Positions 9,151 through 16,476 of a DNA stretch of 64,000 bases are shown piece by piece. The position numbers and the translations under genes were made by a program. The stretch comes from Streptomyces shenzhenensis. GTDB lineage: Bacteria; Actinomycetota; Actinomycetes; Streptomycetales; Streptomycetaceae. The stretch is taken from contig NZ_PENI01000008.1 of NCBI RefSeq assembly GCF_003688995.1, forward strand, positions 186,001-250,000. Direction: 5' to 3'. Each line of letters opens with the position of its first letter. Position 1 is the first letter of the stretch. The notes under the pieces were generated by a model. The model was given only the letters and a program-made list of their open reading frames with translations, was not told the DNA's origin and searched no databases.

Positions 9151-10028
9151 CGTTCCTGCCTCTCTGCGAAGTGGCGGGCGAGATGGTTGCCGGCGAGGAC
9201 GACCGCGACGACGGTGAGGGCCGGGCAGACCACCAGGTACGGGCTGCTCGCCAGGTAGTTGCGTCCGTCCGCGACCAGGCGTCCCCACTCGGGGCTGGGC
9301 GGCTGGGCGCCCAGCCCGAGGAAGCTCAGGGACGCGATCCAGATGATCGCGATACCGAACTGGACGGTGACCAGGGACAGCGTCGGCACCAGCGAATTGG
9401 GCACCACGTGGCGCACGAGGACGGTCGAGGACCGGGCGCCGCTCGCCACGGCGGCCTCGACGTACTGGCTGGTTCTCGACCGCAGCACCTCCGCGCGGAT
9501 GAGCCGGGCGAACGTGGCCGAGGAGGTGATCCCCACGGCGAACGCCGCCTGCAGGACGCCGTAGCCGAGGACGACGACGATGGTGATGGCCAGGAGGAAG
9601 CCGGGAATCGACAGCACGACGTCGATCAGCCGCATCACGACGGCGTCGACCCATGTGCCGAGCCAGCCGGCGAGGGCCCCGAAGACCGAGCCCACCGTGA
9701 CACCGACGAGGACGGCCACCGCCGATCCCGTCAGGGACGCGCGAGCGCCGTGGACGACACGGGAGAACTGGTCGCGGCCGAGCCGGTCGGTGCCGAACCA
9801 GTGGGCGCCGGACGGCGGCAGCAGCTTCTGTGCCGCGTCGATCCGCGTCGGGCTCGCGCCGGTGAACCAGCCGGGGGCCAGCGCCCACAGCACGGCCACG
9901 GCGAGGACCGTGGCCGCCAGTACCACCGACCAGTGGCGCACCAGTCGGCGCACGGCCGTACCCGTCCGGCGGGGCAGCGCTCGTGCGGTGTCTCCGACCG
10001 GCGGCGGGCTCTCGTCCAGGGTCGTCAT
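9147..10028 (-). CDS. Peptide-type ABC transporter permease, DppC-like
   Basis: A 293-residue inner-membrane permease. A cytosolic N-terminus of about 35 residues is followed by TM1 (VVLAATVLAVAVLWALAPGWF), the DppC-type HWFGTDRLGRDQFSRVVHGAR segment, further membrane helices, and the EAA coupling loop EAAVASGARSSTVLVRHVVPNSL. The C-terminus contains SFLGLGAQPPSPEWGRLV, usual for this family. ATG 10028 overlaps the stop of the DppB-like gene by 4 bp, and its own stop overlaps the ATPase start. It forms the pore together with the 10025-11047 product. Confidence 0.94.
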   Translation of the reverse strand: MTTLDESPPPVGDTARALPRRTGTAVRRLVRHWSVVLAATVLAVAVLWALAPGWFTGASPTRIDAAQKLLPPSGAHWFGTDRLGRDQFSRVVHGARASLTGSAVAVLVGVTVGSVFGALAGWLGTWVDAVVMRLIDVVLSIPGFLLAITIVVVLGYGVLQAAFAVGITSSATFARLIRAEVLRSRTSQYVEAAVASGARSSTVLVRHVVPNSLVPTLSLVTVQFGIAIIWIASLSFLGLGAQPPSPEWGRLVADGRNYLASSPYLVVCPALTVVAVVLAGNHLARHFAERQER

Positions 10029-11047
10029 GACGCCACCGCCTCGTCCGGGAGCCGGGCGGGGACCGCCTCGTCCGCACCGGGACGGGCACGGGAGGGGCGC
10101 TTGGCACGCCGGGCGAGGATGTCGGCCCGGATGCGCGGATCGATCAGCGGATGGATCACATCGGCAAGGAGGTTGACGAGTACGTAACCGGTGGTGGAGA
10201 TCAGCACCACGCCCTGGACGACGGGCAGATCCTGGGTGTTGACGGCGTTGAGGGTGATCTGACCGATGCCGTTGCGCGCGAACACCGCCTCGGTGACGAC
10301 CGATCCGGCGATCAGCTCGCCCACGGCCAGACCGAGCATGGTGATCACCGGGAGGGACGCGTTGCGCAGCACACCGTGGCGGAAGACATAGTGCTCGCCC
10401 GCCCCGCGGGCCTGGAGGACATGGACGAACGGCTGCCGTCGGGTCGCCGTGATCGCGGCGGTGAACACCTGCGCGAGCGGTGCCGCGATCATGATGCCGA
10501 GGGTGAGCGCGGGGCCGACCAGGGCCAGGAACGTGCCGTCGTCGACCGCCGGGATCAGACGCAGCCGGAAGGAGAAGCCGTCCAGGATCAGGATGCCGAC
10601 CACGAAGCTCGGTACGGAGGCGGCCAGCGCGGGGAAGGACTGGAGCAGGGCGCGCAGCCGGCTCCAGGGTGCGTAGCTTCCGGCGATCCCGAGTGCCGCC
10701 GCCACGAGCACGCCGAAGGTGAGGCCGAGGGCGGTGAGCACAAGGGTGTGGGGCAGCGCGTCGCCGAGGAGGGACGACACCGTCGAACCGCTGCTCAGCG
10801 AGTATCCGAGGTTGCCGTGCAGCAGCGCGTCGAGTGCGTGGGCGTACTGGACCACGATCGGTCGGTCGAGGCCGTAGAACGCCTTGAGGGTCCTGCCGTC
10901 CTCCGGGGTGAGCTGGTTCTGCGGGTTGTTGATCCTGTTGGAGATCGCGTCGCCGGGCAGAGCGGTGAGCAGGGCGAAGGTCAGGGTGTAGGCGGCCCAG
11001 AGCACGAGGACGGCCTGCACCAGTCGCCTGAGGATGTAGGGGGTCAT
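10025..11047 (-). CDS. Peptide-type ABC transporter permease, DppB-like
   Basis: A 340-residue permease with the DppB pattern: N-terminal ILRRLVQAVLVLWAAYTLTFALLTALPGDA (TM1 and start of the extracytoplasmic loop), FYGLDRPIVVQYAHAL, HGNLGYSLSSGSTVSSLL, and a C-terminal EAA loop around VHVLQARGAGEHYVFRHGVLRNASLP. The final VFARNGIGQITLNAVNTQDLPVVQGVVLI and LADVIHPLIDPRIR are standard for the family. It starts 3 bp after the binding-protein stop, so binding protein, both permeases and ATPase form one compact unit. The solute is not identifiable from sequence. Confidence 0.94.
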   Translation of the reverse strand: MTPYILRRLVQAVLVLWAAYTLTFALLTALPGDAISNRINNPQNQLTPEDGRTLKAFYGLDRPIVVQYAHALDALLHGNLGYSLSSGSTVSSLLGDALPHTLVLTALGLTFGVLVAAALGIAGSYAPWSRLRALLQSFPALAASVPSFVVGILILDGFSFRLRLIPAVDDGTFLALVGPALTLGIMIAAPLAQVFTAAITATRRQPFVHVLQARGAGEHYVFRHGVLRNASLPVITMLGLAVGELIAGSVVTEAVFARNGIGQITLNAVNTQDLPVVQGVVLISTTGYVLVNLLADVIHPLIDPRIRADILARRAKRPSRARPGADEAVPARLPDEAVAS

Positions 11048-11050
11048 GGC

Positions 11051-12676
11051 TCAGGACAGCCAGGTGTTGTAGAACGTCGACCGGGCCACGGCCTCGGTCT
11101 GGAAGCCGTGGACGGTGGAGCGCAGTCCGTAGACCTGTGTCTCGTCGTACAGCGGAATGGTGAGCGCGTTCTTGAGGATGTAGTCCTGGATCGCCTCGAC
11201 GGCCGCGGCGCGCTTCGACGGGTCGAATTCGGCGACCTGAGCCTCCAGCAGTCTGTCCAGCGCGGGGATCTCGGTGTAGGTCGCGTCGACCAGATCGCTG
11301 TGCCACTCGGAGCGCAGCACATCGGGTTCGGCCCGGGACAGCTGGCCCTGGGTGAAGACGGTGTCCTTGGAGATCTCTGCCTCGTACTCGCTCATCGACG
11401 GGGTCTTCAGCTTCACCTCGATCCCGGCCTTCTTCCACTGCGACTGGAGCACTTCGACCACGGCCTGGGAGACCTGGTAGTACGGGGTGACGTAGAGCGT
11501 GAACGACAGCCGTGTGCTGTCCTTGGCACGGATCCCGTCGGAACCGGCCCGCCAACCGGCCTTGTCGAGCAGCCTCTTGGCCCTGGCCAGGTCGTACGTC
11601 AGGTGGGCGCTGCCGTCCGGGCGGTCCGGTGTGCCGCGGACGAGGATTCCCGTGCCGATGCCGTAACTGGGCGAGAGCGCGACCTGGTTGATCTCCTTGC
11701 GGTCGGTGGCCGCCTGGAGCGCCTGCCGGACCCGGAGGTCTTTGGTGGGTGCGTTCGCCGCCAGCGAGATATGGAGCTGGTTGGATTCGCCCTGGGCCGG
11801 GAACGCCCGGACCTGGCCTCCGCTGCTTCTGACCGTCTCCTCGTCGTCGGGGGCGATGTTGCGTACGACGTCCGCCTGGCCCGACTGGAGCCCGCCCACG
11901 GCGGTGCTCTGCTCGGGGACGGTGGTGTAGCGGATCTCGGAGAGGTATGCCTTGCCCTGGTGACGGAAGCTCGGCGGGGCCCAGTCGTAGTCGTCGCGGC
12001 GCTCGAGGACCACGCCGGTGGTGCCGTTGCCGCCGGCGACGACGAACGGACCGGAGCCGATCAGGCTGCTGAGCCTGCCCTGATCGTTCCAGTTCTTCCT
12101 GAGATAGGACTTGGCGACGATGCCGGTCCGGTAGATCGAGAGAACCTGAAGGAAGGCGGCGTTGGGCTGGGAGAGGCGGACCTTGACGGTCAGCGGTCCG
12201 GTGACCGTCGTGCCGACGTAGTTCGCGAAGAACTGGTCCGGCGCGACACCGGCGGCCTTGTTCCCGAAGCCGTGCTGGTCGAGGTTGTCCTTGACCACCT
12301 GCGCCGTCAGTTGGGTGCCGTCGCTGAAGGTGACGCCCGAACGGAGCCGGAACGTGTACGTCAGATGGTCCTCGCTGATCGTCCAGCTCTTGGCCAGCCA
12401 GGGCTCGATCCTGCCGGTCCTGGGATCCTGCCAGGTCAGCCGGTCCACCAGGTTGGGCGTCACATTGCTGTTGGACCACAGGGTGTTGGCGACCTGCCAG
12501 GCGCGGTAGCCGACCGGGTCGTAGAACGTCAGCACCCCGCCGTACCGGGGCTTGCCGGCGTCGCCCGCGGCGCTCGTACCGGATGCGCCCGTGCCGCTGC
12601 ACGCCGCGAGCAGCAGGGCCGTTGCCGACAGGGTGGCGCCGAGGGCCGCGGGTGTGCGGCGGCGGGTGAGTTTCAT
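11051..12676 (-). CDS. Solute-binding lipoprotein, ABC family 5 (peptide type)
   Basis: A 541-residue extracytoplasmic binding protein. Signal peptide with basic N-region MKLTRRR, hydrophobic core and lipobox LLAAC with the lipidated Cys at residue 26. The mature part opens with KPRYGGVLTFYD and contains the family-5 motif LTYTFRLRSGVTFSDGTQLTAQVVKDN. It captures the solute for the permeases downstream. It is the first structural gene of the leftward arm; ATG 12676 follows an AAGGAC-type site 12-14 bases upstream. The 260-bp stretch between it and the leader peptide carries a C-rich tract and a dyad, described separately. Family 5 proteins bind peptides, nickel, opines or other small organics; here an organosulfur solute is inferred from context only. 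Confidence 0.93.
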   Translation of the reverse strand: MKLTRRRTPAALGATLSATALLLAACSGTGASGTSAAGDAGKPRYGGVLTFYDPVGYRAWQVANTLWSNSNVTPNLVDRLTWQDPRTGRIEPWLAKSWTISEDHLTYTFRLRSGVTFSDGTQLTAQVVKDNLDQHGFGNKAAGVAPDQFFANYVGTTVTGPLTVKVRLSQPNAAFLQVLSIYRTGIVAKSYLRKNWNDQGRLSSLIGSGPFVVAGGNGTTGVVLERRDDYDWAPPSFRHQGKAYLSEIRYTTVPEQSTAVGGLQSGQADVVRNIAPDDEETVRSSGGQVRAFPAQGESNQLHISLAANAPTKDLRVRQALQAATDRKEINQVALSPSYGIGTGILVRGTPDRPDGSAHLTYDLARAKRLLDKAGWRAGSDGIRAKDSTRLSFTLYVTPYYQVSQAVVEVLQSQWKKAGIEVKLKTPSMSEYEAEISKDTVFTQGQLSRAEPDVLRSEWHSDLVDATYTEIPALDRLLEAQVAEFDPSKRAAAVEAIQDYILKNALTIPLYDETQVYGLRSTVHGFQTEAVARSTFYNTWLS

Positions 12677-12771
12677 GGCAGCGAGGGGTGTCCTTCCAAA
12701 GGGCGCGGCGGGGCGGCCGGTCCGGACCGGGGCACCGGAACATCGGCGAACAGCAGTGAGCCGTAAGAGAA

Positions 12772-12786
12772 TTGACGCCGAGTCAA
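12772..12786. promoter_or_regulatory. Dyad TTGAC-N5-GTCAA, candidate operator
   Basis: A perfect inverted repeat (arms TTGAC and GTCAA, 5-bp centre GCCGA), 96 bp upstream of the binding-lipoprotein start. The left-reading arm also gives a TTGACT hexamer that could act as a -35 box for a second promoter serving 12676. The owner is unknown; the LysR (15534) or TetR (25327) regulators of the island are candidates. Confidence 0.4.
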
Positions 12787-12858
12787 GGGACAGCTGGGGA
12801 ACCGGCCATGGTGCAGGCGTGCCCGGCAGCCGACCGTGTCAGGTCCTGCCTGTGGCCC

Positions 12859-12899
12859 GGTGGGGAAGAAGGCGAAGAAGGCGAAGAAGGGGAGAGCGC
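12859..12899 (-). promoter_or_regulatory. Pyrimidine-rich, G-poor tract downstream of the leftward leader peptide
   Basis: Read in the leftward transcript this 41-base stretch is almost all C and T, with four G and one A. It includes three tandem copies of a nine-base unit (plus strand GAAGAAGGC/GAAGAAGGG at 12865-12891). It lies 40 bases after the leader stop codon and before the first structural gene. C-rich, G-poor RNA is what Rho factor binds, so a Rho-utilisation site exposed when ribosomes finish the leader is a reasonable reading. This is inference from composition and position. Confidence 0.4.
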
Positions 12900-12938
12900 A
12901 GGATTCCGGAGCCGAGGTGCGGGCCCGTACAGGCCGGG

Positions 12939-13013
12939 TCAGCTACACCGCGCGCTGGAAACCCTGAGCAGATCGACACAGCGCTCAGTGGTCAGCAACG
13001 GATCCCGGTTCAT
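12939..13013 (-). CDS. Cysteine-type leader peptide of the leftward sulfur arm (24 aa)
   Basis: A 24-codon gene. Residues 10-24 read ERCVDLLRVSSARCS, so Cys codons sit at positions 12 and 23, the second next to the stop. It matches the rightward leader at 13110-13181 residue for residue over ERCVDL.RVSSA.C, although the two are on opposite strands and their DNA has diverged. That pattern shows selection on the peptide. ATG 13013 is chosen because a -10-like CACACT (13022-13027) lies 8 bases upstream with TTGACA (13046-13051) 18 bases before it, so the mRNA would start at or next to the ATG (leaderless). Short peptides ending ..RVSSA.C are known to me as putative leader peptides before actinobacterial sulfur genes. 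Expected role: ribosome stalling or release at the Cys codons senses cysteine and sets expression of the operon starting at 12676. Confidence 0.8.
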   Translation of the reverse strand: MNRDPLLTTERCVDLLRVSSARCS

Positions 13014-13021
13014 GGGGTGAG

Positions 13022-13102
13022 AGTGTGTGGTGGTGGCACATTTGTTGTCAACCCCATGCCCACATGGTGTGCGTTGACATTCTGATCGATCACACAGAGA
13101 CT
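13022..13102. promoter_or_regulatory. Mirror-image divergent promoters with central dyad
   Basis: Two back-to-back promoters. Leftward: -35 TTGACA at 13046-13051, 18-bp spacer, -10 CACACT at 13022-13027, ATG 8 bases later. Rightward: -35 TTGACA at 13074-13079, 17-bp spacer, -10 GAGACT at 13097-13102, ATG 7 bases later. Between the -35 boxes lies the perfect inverted repeat CCATG-CCCA-CATGG (13054-13067), and the outer GTCAAC/GTTGAC extends the symmetry. A protein bound to the dyad would touch both -35 regions and set both arms at once. The -35 matches are perfect; the -10 matches are partial, as usual in Streptomyces. Confidence 0.7.
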
Positions 13103-13109
13103 CCAACGC

Positions 13110-13181
13110 ATGTACGAGGTTCTGCTGCTCACGAGCGAGCGCTGTGTCGACCTCGTTCGCGTGTCCAGCGCACAGTGTTGA
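13110..13181 (+). CDS. Cysteine-type leader peptide of the rightward sulfur arm (23 aa)
   Basis: A 23-codon gene whose residues 10-23 read ERCVDLVRVSSAQC, with Cys at 12 and at the very last codon. The tail is the same as in the leftward leader at 12939-13013 apart from conservative changes. ATG 13110 lies 7 bases after GAGACT, so the transcript is predicted to be leaderless; no Shine-Dalgarno sequence is present. It ends 100 bp before the SfnB-type gene at 13282 and is followed directly by a C-rich tract. Expected role: cis-acting sensor of cysteine (charged tRNA-Cys) for the rightward arm. Evidence is positional and comparative within the window; no ribosome data are implied. Confidence 0.8.
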   Translation: MYEVLLLTSERCVDLVRVSSAQC

Positions 13182-13235
13182 CCCTTCCGTCCGCTCCGCG
13201 CCACGCCCTCTCCTCACCCTCCCACGCCCGGCCAC
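13182..13235 (+). promoter_or_regulatory. C-rich, G-poor tract after the rightward leader peptide
   Basis: Directly after the leader stop codon come 54 bases with, by my count, 34 C and 8 G. It mirrors the pyrimidine tract on the leftward side and could serve as a Rho-utilisation site. I see no strong hairpin followed by a T run between 13182 and 13281, so an intrinsic terminator is unlikely here. The remaining bases up to 13281 hold the ribosome site AGGGAC of the next gene. Confidence 0.4.
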
Positions 13236-13281
13236 GCGACGGCCCCATGCTGCCGTGTGCCTTGACCTGCAGGGACTTCAC

Positions 13282-14400
13282 ATGACCAGCTCCGTGGAGC
13301 AGCATGTCACCACCGCAAGCCCACCCCGTACGGCGTCCGCGACGGCGGACGAGACGTCGCTCGTCCCGAGAGTCGAGCGGTTCGCCCGAGAGATCCTGCT
13401 GCCCCGGTCGCTCGACACCGACCGCAGCGGTGTGCCCGATGAGACCATCACGGCGCTGCGCTCCCTCGGAGCGCTGAACCACCTCGCCCCGCCGGAGTTC
13501 GGCGGCGCCGCCCTCGGCCGTACCGCGGACCGCCGGCTGCACGAACTGCTCTCCTACGCGTGCTTCAGCACCTGGCTGGTCTGGGCCCAGCACGCGCCGA
13601 CGGTCGAGCGTGTTGCACGGCTGCGCGGCTCGGTCACCGGCCACCCGCTGGCCGAGCGGGTGCTGCGCGGTGACGTCCTGGTCGGCGCCGGACTCAGCGA
13701 CGTGCGCCGCTATCCCGACCGTCATGTCGCCGCCGTCCGTACCACCGGCGGCTGGCGGTTCCGCGGAACGCTCTCCTGGGTCAGCGGCTGGGGTCTCAAC
13801 TCGGTCCTCCTGCTCGCCGCGGTGGAGGCGGAGACCGAGCGCGTCGTGGTGGCGCTGGTCCCCGTCGGCGACCGGATGGCGGCGAGCGAGCTGGACCTCG
13901 CCGCCGTCGCGGGGAGCCGTACCCGGCGCGTCCGGCTCGACGACGTGGCGGTGCCCGACGCGTACGTGCTGAGCGTTGAGCCGCTCGCCGAGCACCACGC
14001 GGCGGACCGCTCGCAGACCAGCGACGCCCGTGCCCATGTGTTCGGCCTGGCCGGTCGTGTGCTCGACGAACTCCGTGCGGAGCCCGGGACCGGGGCGGTC
14101 GTGGAGCGGTGGTCGCCGCGCGTCGCCGAGCTGCGCGAACGGGCGTACGCCCGGGCCGACGAGGCCGCAGCCGCCGCTGACCGCACCCTGCACCTCGAGG
14201 AGCGTCTCGCGCTCAAGGTCGCCGCGGGGGAGGCGGTGTCCACGCTGAGCCGGGCCCTGCTGATCGCGCGCTCCGGCCGTGGCCTCACCACCGACGACAC
14301 CGCCCAACTCCACGCACGCTCCGCGCTGTTCGTCCTCGTGCAGGGGCAGACCGCCGAGGTGCGGTCCGCCCAGCTCGCCGCCGCCCTGCCCACCTTCTGA
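13282..14400 (+). CDS. SfnB/DszC-type acyl-CoA-dehydrogenase-fold monooxygenase
   Basis: A 372-residue flavoprotein, first structural gene of the rightward arm. ATG 13282 is chosen for the AGGGAC site 6-7 bases upstream; it gives MTSSVEQH and leaves the leader peptide as a separate gene. Parts: N-domain TALRSLGALNHLAPPEFGG near 55-73, CFSTWLVWAQHAPTVERVARL near 94-114, middle domain GWRFRGTLSWVSGWGLNSVLLLA near 158-180, then a helical C-domain. It is about 35 residues shorter than the paralogues at 2857 and 6256 and lacks their DRHWRNARTLA.HNP ending; instead it closes with ARSALFVLVQGQTAEVRSAQLAAAL. It may therefore act on a different substrate, although FMN-dependent oxidation of an organosulfur compound is still the best guess. 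Confidence 0.82.
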   Translation: MTSSVEQHVTTASPPRTASATADETSLVPRVERFAREILLPRSLDTDRSGVPDETITALRSLGALNHLAPPEFGGAALGRTADRRLHELLSYACFSTWLVWAQHAPTVERVARLRGSVTGHPLAERVLRGDVLVGAGLSDVRRYPDRHVAAVRTTGGWRFRGTLSWVSGWGLNSVLLLAAVEAETERVVVALVPVGDRMAASELDLAAVAGSRTRRVRLDDVAVPDAYVLSVEPLAEHHAADRSQTSDARAHVFGLAGRVLDELRAEPGTGAVVERWSPRVAELRERAYARADEAAAAADRTLHLEERLALKVAAGEAVSTLSRALLIARSGRGLTTDDTAQLHARSALFVLVQGQTAEVRSAQLAAALPTF

Positions 14401-14466
14401 CCTCCCGTGTTCCTCAGCGGTCCGGGCCCGCATCGCCCGGGGGCCGGCCAAGCAGAGATCGGAATC

Positions 14467-15531
14467 ATGATGAGCCTGGAATTCCTCTGGTACATCCCCA
14501 ACACCGTCGAACCGGGCCACCGCGGCGACGACACGACGACCGGCTGGGGCTCCATCGAGTACTCCACCGACCTCGCTCGCACGGCGGAGGCGCACGGATG
14601 GGGCGGCGCGCTCCTGGGCACCGGATGGGGCCGCCCGGACACCTTCACCGTCGCCACCGCGCTGGCCGCCAGGACCAGCACCTTCAAGCCCTTGATCGCG
14701 ATCCGTCCCGGCTACTGGCAGCCGGCCCACTTCGCCGGCGCCGCCGCCACGCTCGACCAGCTCAGCCGCGGCCGGACCCTGGTCAACATCGTCAGCGGAC
14801 TCGACAATCCGGCGGCCTACGGCGACACCCGCAGTGACCCCGCGCAACGCTACGCCCGCACCCAGGAGTTCCTGCAACTCGTCCGGCGGCTGTGGACCGA
14901 GGAGGACGTCACTTTCGCCGGCGAGCACTTCCAGGTCAGCCGGTCCACGGCCGCGCCACGCCCGTACGCCATCGACGGCCGGCCGCATCCGACGCTCTAC
15001 TTCGGCGGTGCCTCCGAGGCCGCCGAACGGGTCGCGGCGGCGGAGGCGGACGTCCAGCTCTTCTGGGGCGAACCGCTCGACGGCCTCGCCGAACGCATCG
15101 ACCGGCTCAAGGCGTTGAGCGAGCAGGTGGGCCGCAGGCACCAGCCCCTCCAGTTCGGGCTGCGGATCACCACACTGGTGCGAGACACCACGGAGGAGGC
15201 ATGGCGGGCGGCCGAGGAGAAGGTCGCGAAGATGGCGGAGAACCCGGGGGAGACCACCTGGACGGGGAACCGCAGGACCGCTGTCGGACAGCAGCGGCTC
15301 TTCGACCTCGCCGGGCGGGGTGAGGTGCTCGACACCTGCCTGTACACCACGCCCGGCAAGGTCGGCGGCGGAGGGGCGGCGACCACCTGGCTGGTCGGCT
15401 CCGCCGCCGACGTGGCCACGGCGCTGGACAAGTACCGCCGGCTGGGCATCACCCACTTCGTCCTCTCCGACACCCCGTACAAGCAGGAGATCGTCCGTAT
15501 CGGCGACCAGCTGCTGCCCCGGCTGCGCTGA
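14467..15531 (+). CDS. ssuD: Alkanesulfonate monooxygenase, SsuD type
   Basis: A 354-residue FMNH2-dependent monooxygenase of the SsuD group, which converts alkanesulfonates to aldehyde plus sulfite in the cytosol. Recognisable stretches: EFLWYIPNTVEPGHRGDD at the N-terminus, TFKPLIAIRPGYWQPAHFAGAAATLDQLSRGR near 76-107, NIVSGLDNPAAYGD, PTLYFGGASEAAERVAAAEADVQLFWGEPL, and the C-terminal TTWLVGSAADVATALDKYRRLGITHFVLSDTPYKQE. ATG 14467 (or 14470) is used; the upstream ribosome site is weak. It lies 66 bp after the SfnB-type gene and 2 bp before the LysR gene. Sulfite made here can feed cysteine synthesis, which fits cysteine-sensing leader control. Confidence 0.88.
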   Translation: MMSLEFLWYIPNTVEPGHRGDDTTTGWGSIEYSTDLARTAEAHGWGGALLGTGWGRPDTFTVATALAARTSTFKPLIAIRPGYWQPAHFAGAAATLDQLSRGRTLVNIVSGLDNPAAYGDTRSDPAQRYARTQEFLQLVRRLWTEEDVTFAGEHFQVSRSTAAPRPYAIDGRPHPTLYFGGASEAAERVAAAEADVQLFWGEPLDGLAERIDRLKALSEQVGRRHQPLQFGLRITTLVRDTTEEAWRAAEEKVAKMAENPGETTWTGNRRTAVGQQRLFDLAGRGEVLDTCLYTTPGKVGGGGAATTWLVGSAADVATALDKYRRLGITHFVLSDTPYKQEIVRIGDQLLPRLR

Positions 15532-15533
15532 CC

Positions 15534-16427
15534 ATGCTGGACACACGCCGGCTGATCCTCCTGAGGGACCTCTCGGAGTACGGGACCGTCACCCTGGTCG
15601 CCGAGGCACATGGCATCACCGTGTCCGCGGTCTCCCAGCAGCTGCGCGCGCTGGAGGCGGAGGCCGGGGCGCCGCTGATGCTCCGCGCCGGGCGCGGGAT
15701 GCGGCTGACCAGGGCGGGCGAGGTGCTCGTCCAGCGCACGGCCAAGGTGGTCGCGGCCCTGGAGGAGGCGGCCGGTGCGGTCCTCGCGCTGGACGGCCGG
15801 GTCCAGGGTTCCCTGGTCGTCGCGTGTTTCCAGACGGGTCTGGGCGCCCTCGCGGCGCCGCCGGCCCGGACGCTGCGCGAACGCCACCCGGGCCTGGAGG
15901 TGCGGCTGTTCGACGCACTGCCCGCGCAGGCGCTGCGCCTGCTGCGCAACCGCGAGGCGGACGTGGCGATCACCTATCGCTACGCCCCGGCTCCGGACGA
16001 CATCGGCGCCGGTCTGCGCGCCAGACGGCTGTTCGGTGAGCGGTTGATGCTGCTCGTGCCGGAGAGCCTGCGCGCCGCGGCCGTCGCCGGTGGTCTCGGC
16101 GCCCTGAGCGAGGCGGACTGGATCGCCGGCGAGGACGGCACCCCGTGCACGGACGCGCTGGTCCAGGCCGCCCGGGCGGCGGGTTTCAATCCGCGCATCG
16201 CGCACCGCTGCCACCACTTCGCGACCATGGCGGAGCTGGCGGCGGCGGGTCTGGGCGCGGCGATCGTGCCGGAGCTGTCCGCGCGGCGCCGGCCCCCGGG
16301 GCTCGCCGTCGTACCCCTGGACCTCCCGGAGCGCCGGATCGACGTGGTGGTCCGGGACGGCACGCAGGACCGTCCGGTCATCGCCGAGGCACTGCGGGTC
16401 ATTGAAGAAGAACTACACAGTGTGTGA
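15534..16427 (+). CDS. LysR-family transcriptional regulator
   Basis: A 297-residue LysR protein. N-terminal winged helix-turn-helix ILLRDLSEYGTVTLVAEAHGITVSAVSQQLRALEAEAG-type region (residues about 8-45, quoted in part: HGITVSAVSQQLRALEAEAG), then LTRAGEVLVQRTAKVV linker helix, then the two-lobed effector domain beginning QGSLVVACFQTGLGALAAPP. It is co-transcribed, 2 bp after ssuD. LysR proteins of sulfur metabolism (CysB, Cbl) sense O-acetylserine, N-acetylserine or sulfate/APS; a similar role here is inferred from location only. Candidate targets are the central dyad at 13054-13067 and the region 16428-16685. A small ACACA-G-TGTGT palindrome overlaps its own 3' end (16415-16425). Confidence 0.9.
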   Translation: MLDTRRLILLRDLSEYGTVTLVAEAHGITVSAVSQQLRALEAEAGAPLMLRAGRGMRLTRAGEVLVQRTAKVVAALEEAAGAVLALDGRVQGSLVVACFQTGLGALAAPPARTLRERHPGLEVRLFDALPAQALRLLRNREADVAITYRYAPAPDDIGAGLRARRLFGERLMLLVPESLRAAAVAGGLGALSEADWIAGEDGTPCTDALVQAARAAGFNPRIAHRCHHFATMAELAAAGLGAAIVPELSARRRPPGLAVVPLDLPERRIDVVVRDGTQDRPVIAEALRVIEEELHSV

Positions 16428-16476
16428 AGCCACAGCTCCTGGTTTTCCGACGGGGGCATCTGACAGGCTTTCCCAC

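Noticed and set aside
12865..12891. Triple GAAGAAGGC repeat as a CRISPR or VNTR locus
   Set aside because: Three uninterrupted nine-base units without spacers or cas genes; better explained as part of a pyrimidine-rich regulatory tract in the leader RNA.
12939..13235. A 98-residue version of the leftward leader gene
   Set aside because: It would start inside the opposite leader and span both -35 boxes. The -10/-35 pair and the match with the rightward leader support ATG 13013 and 24 residues.
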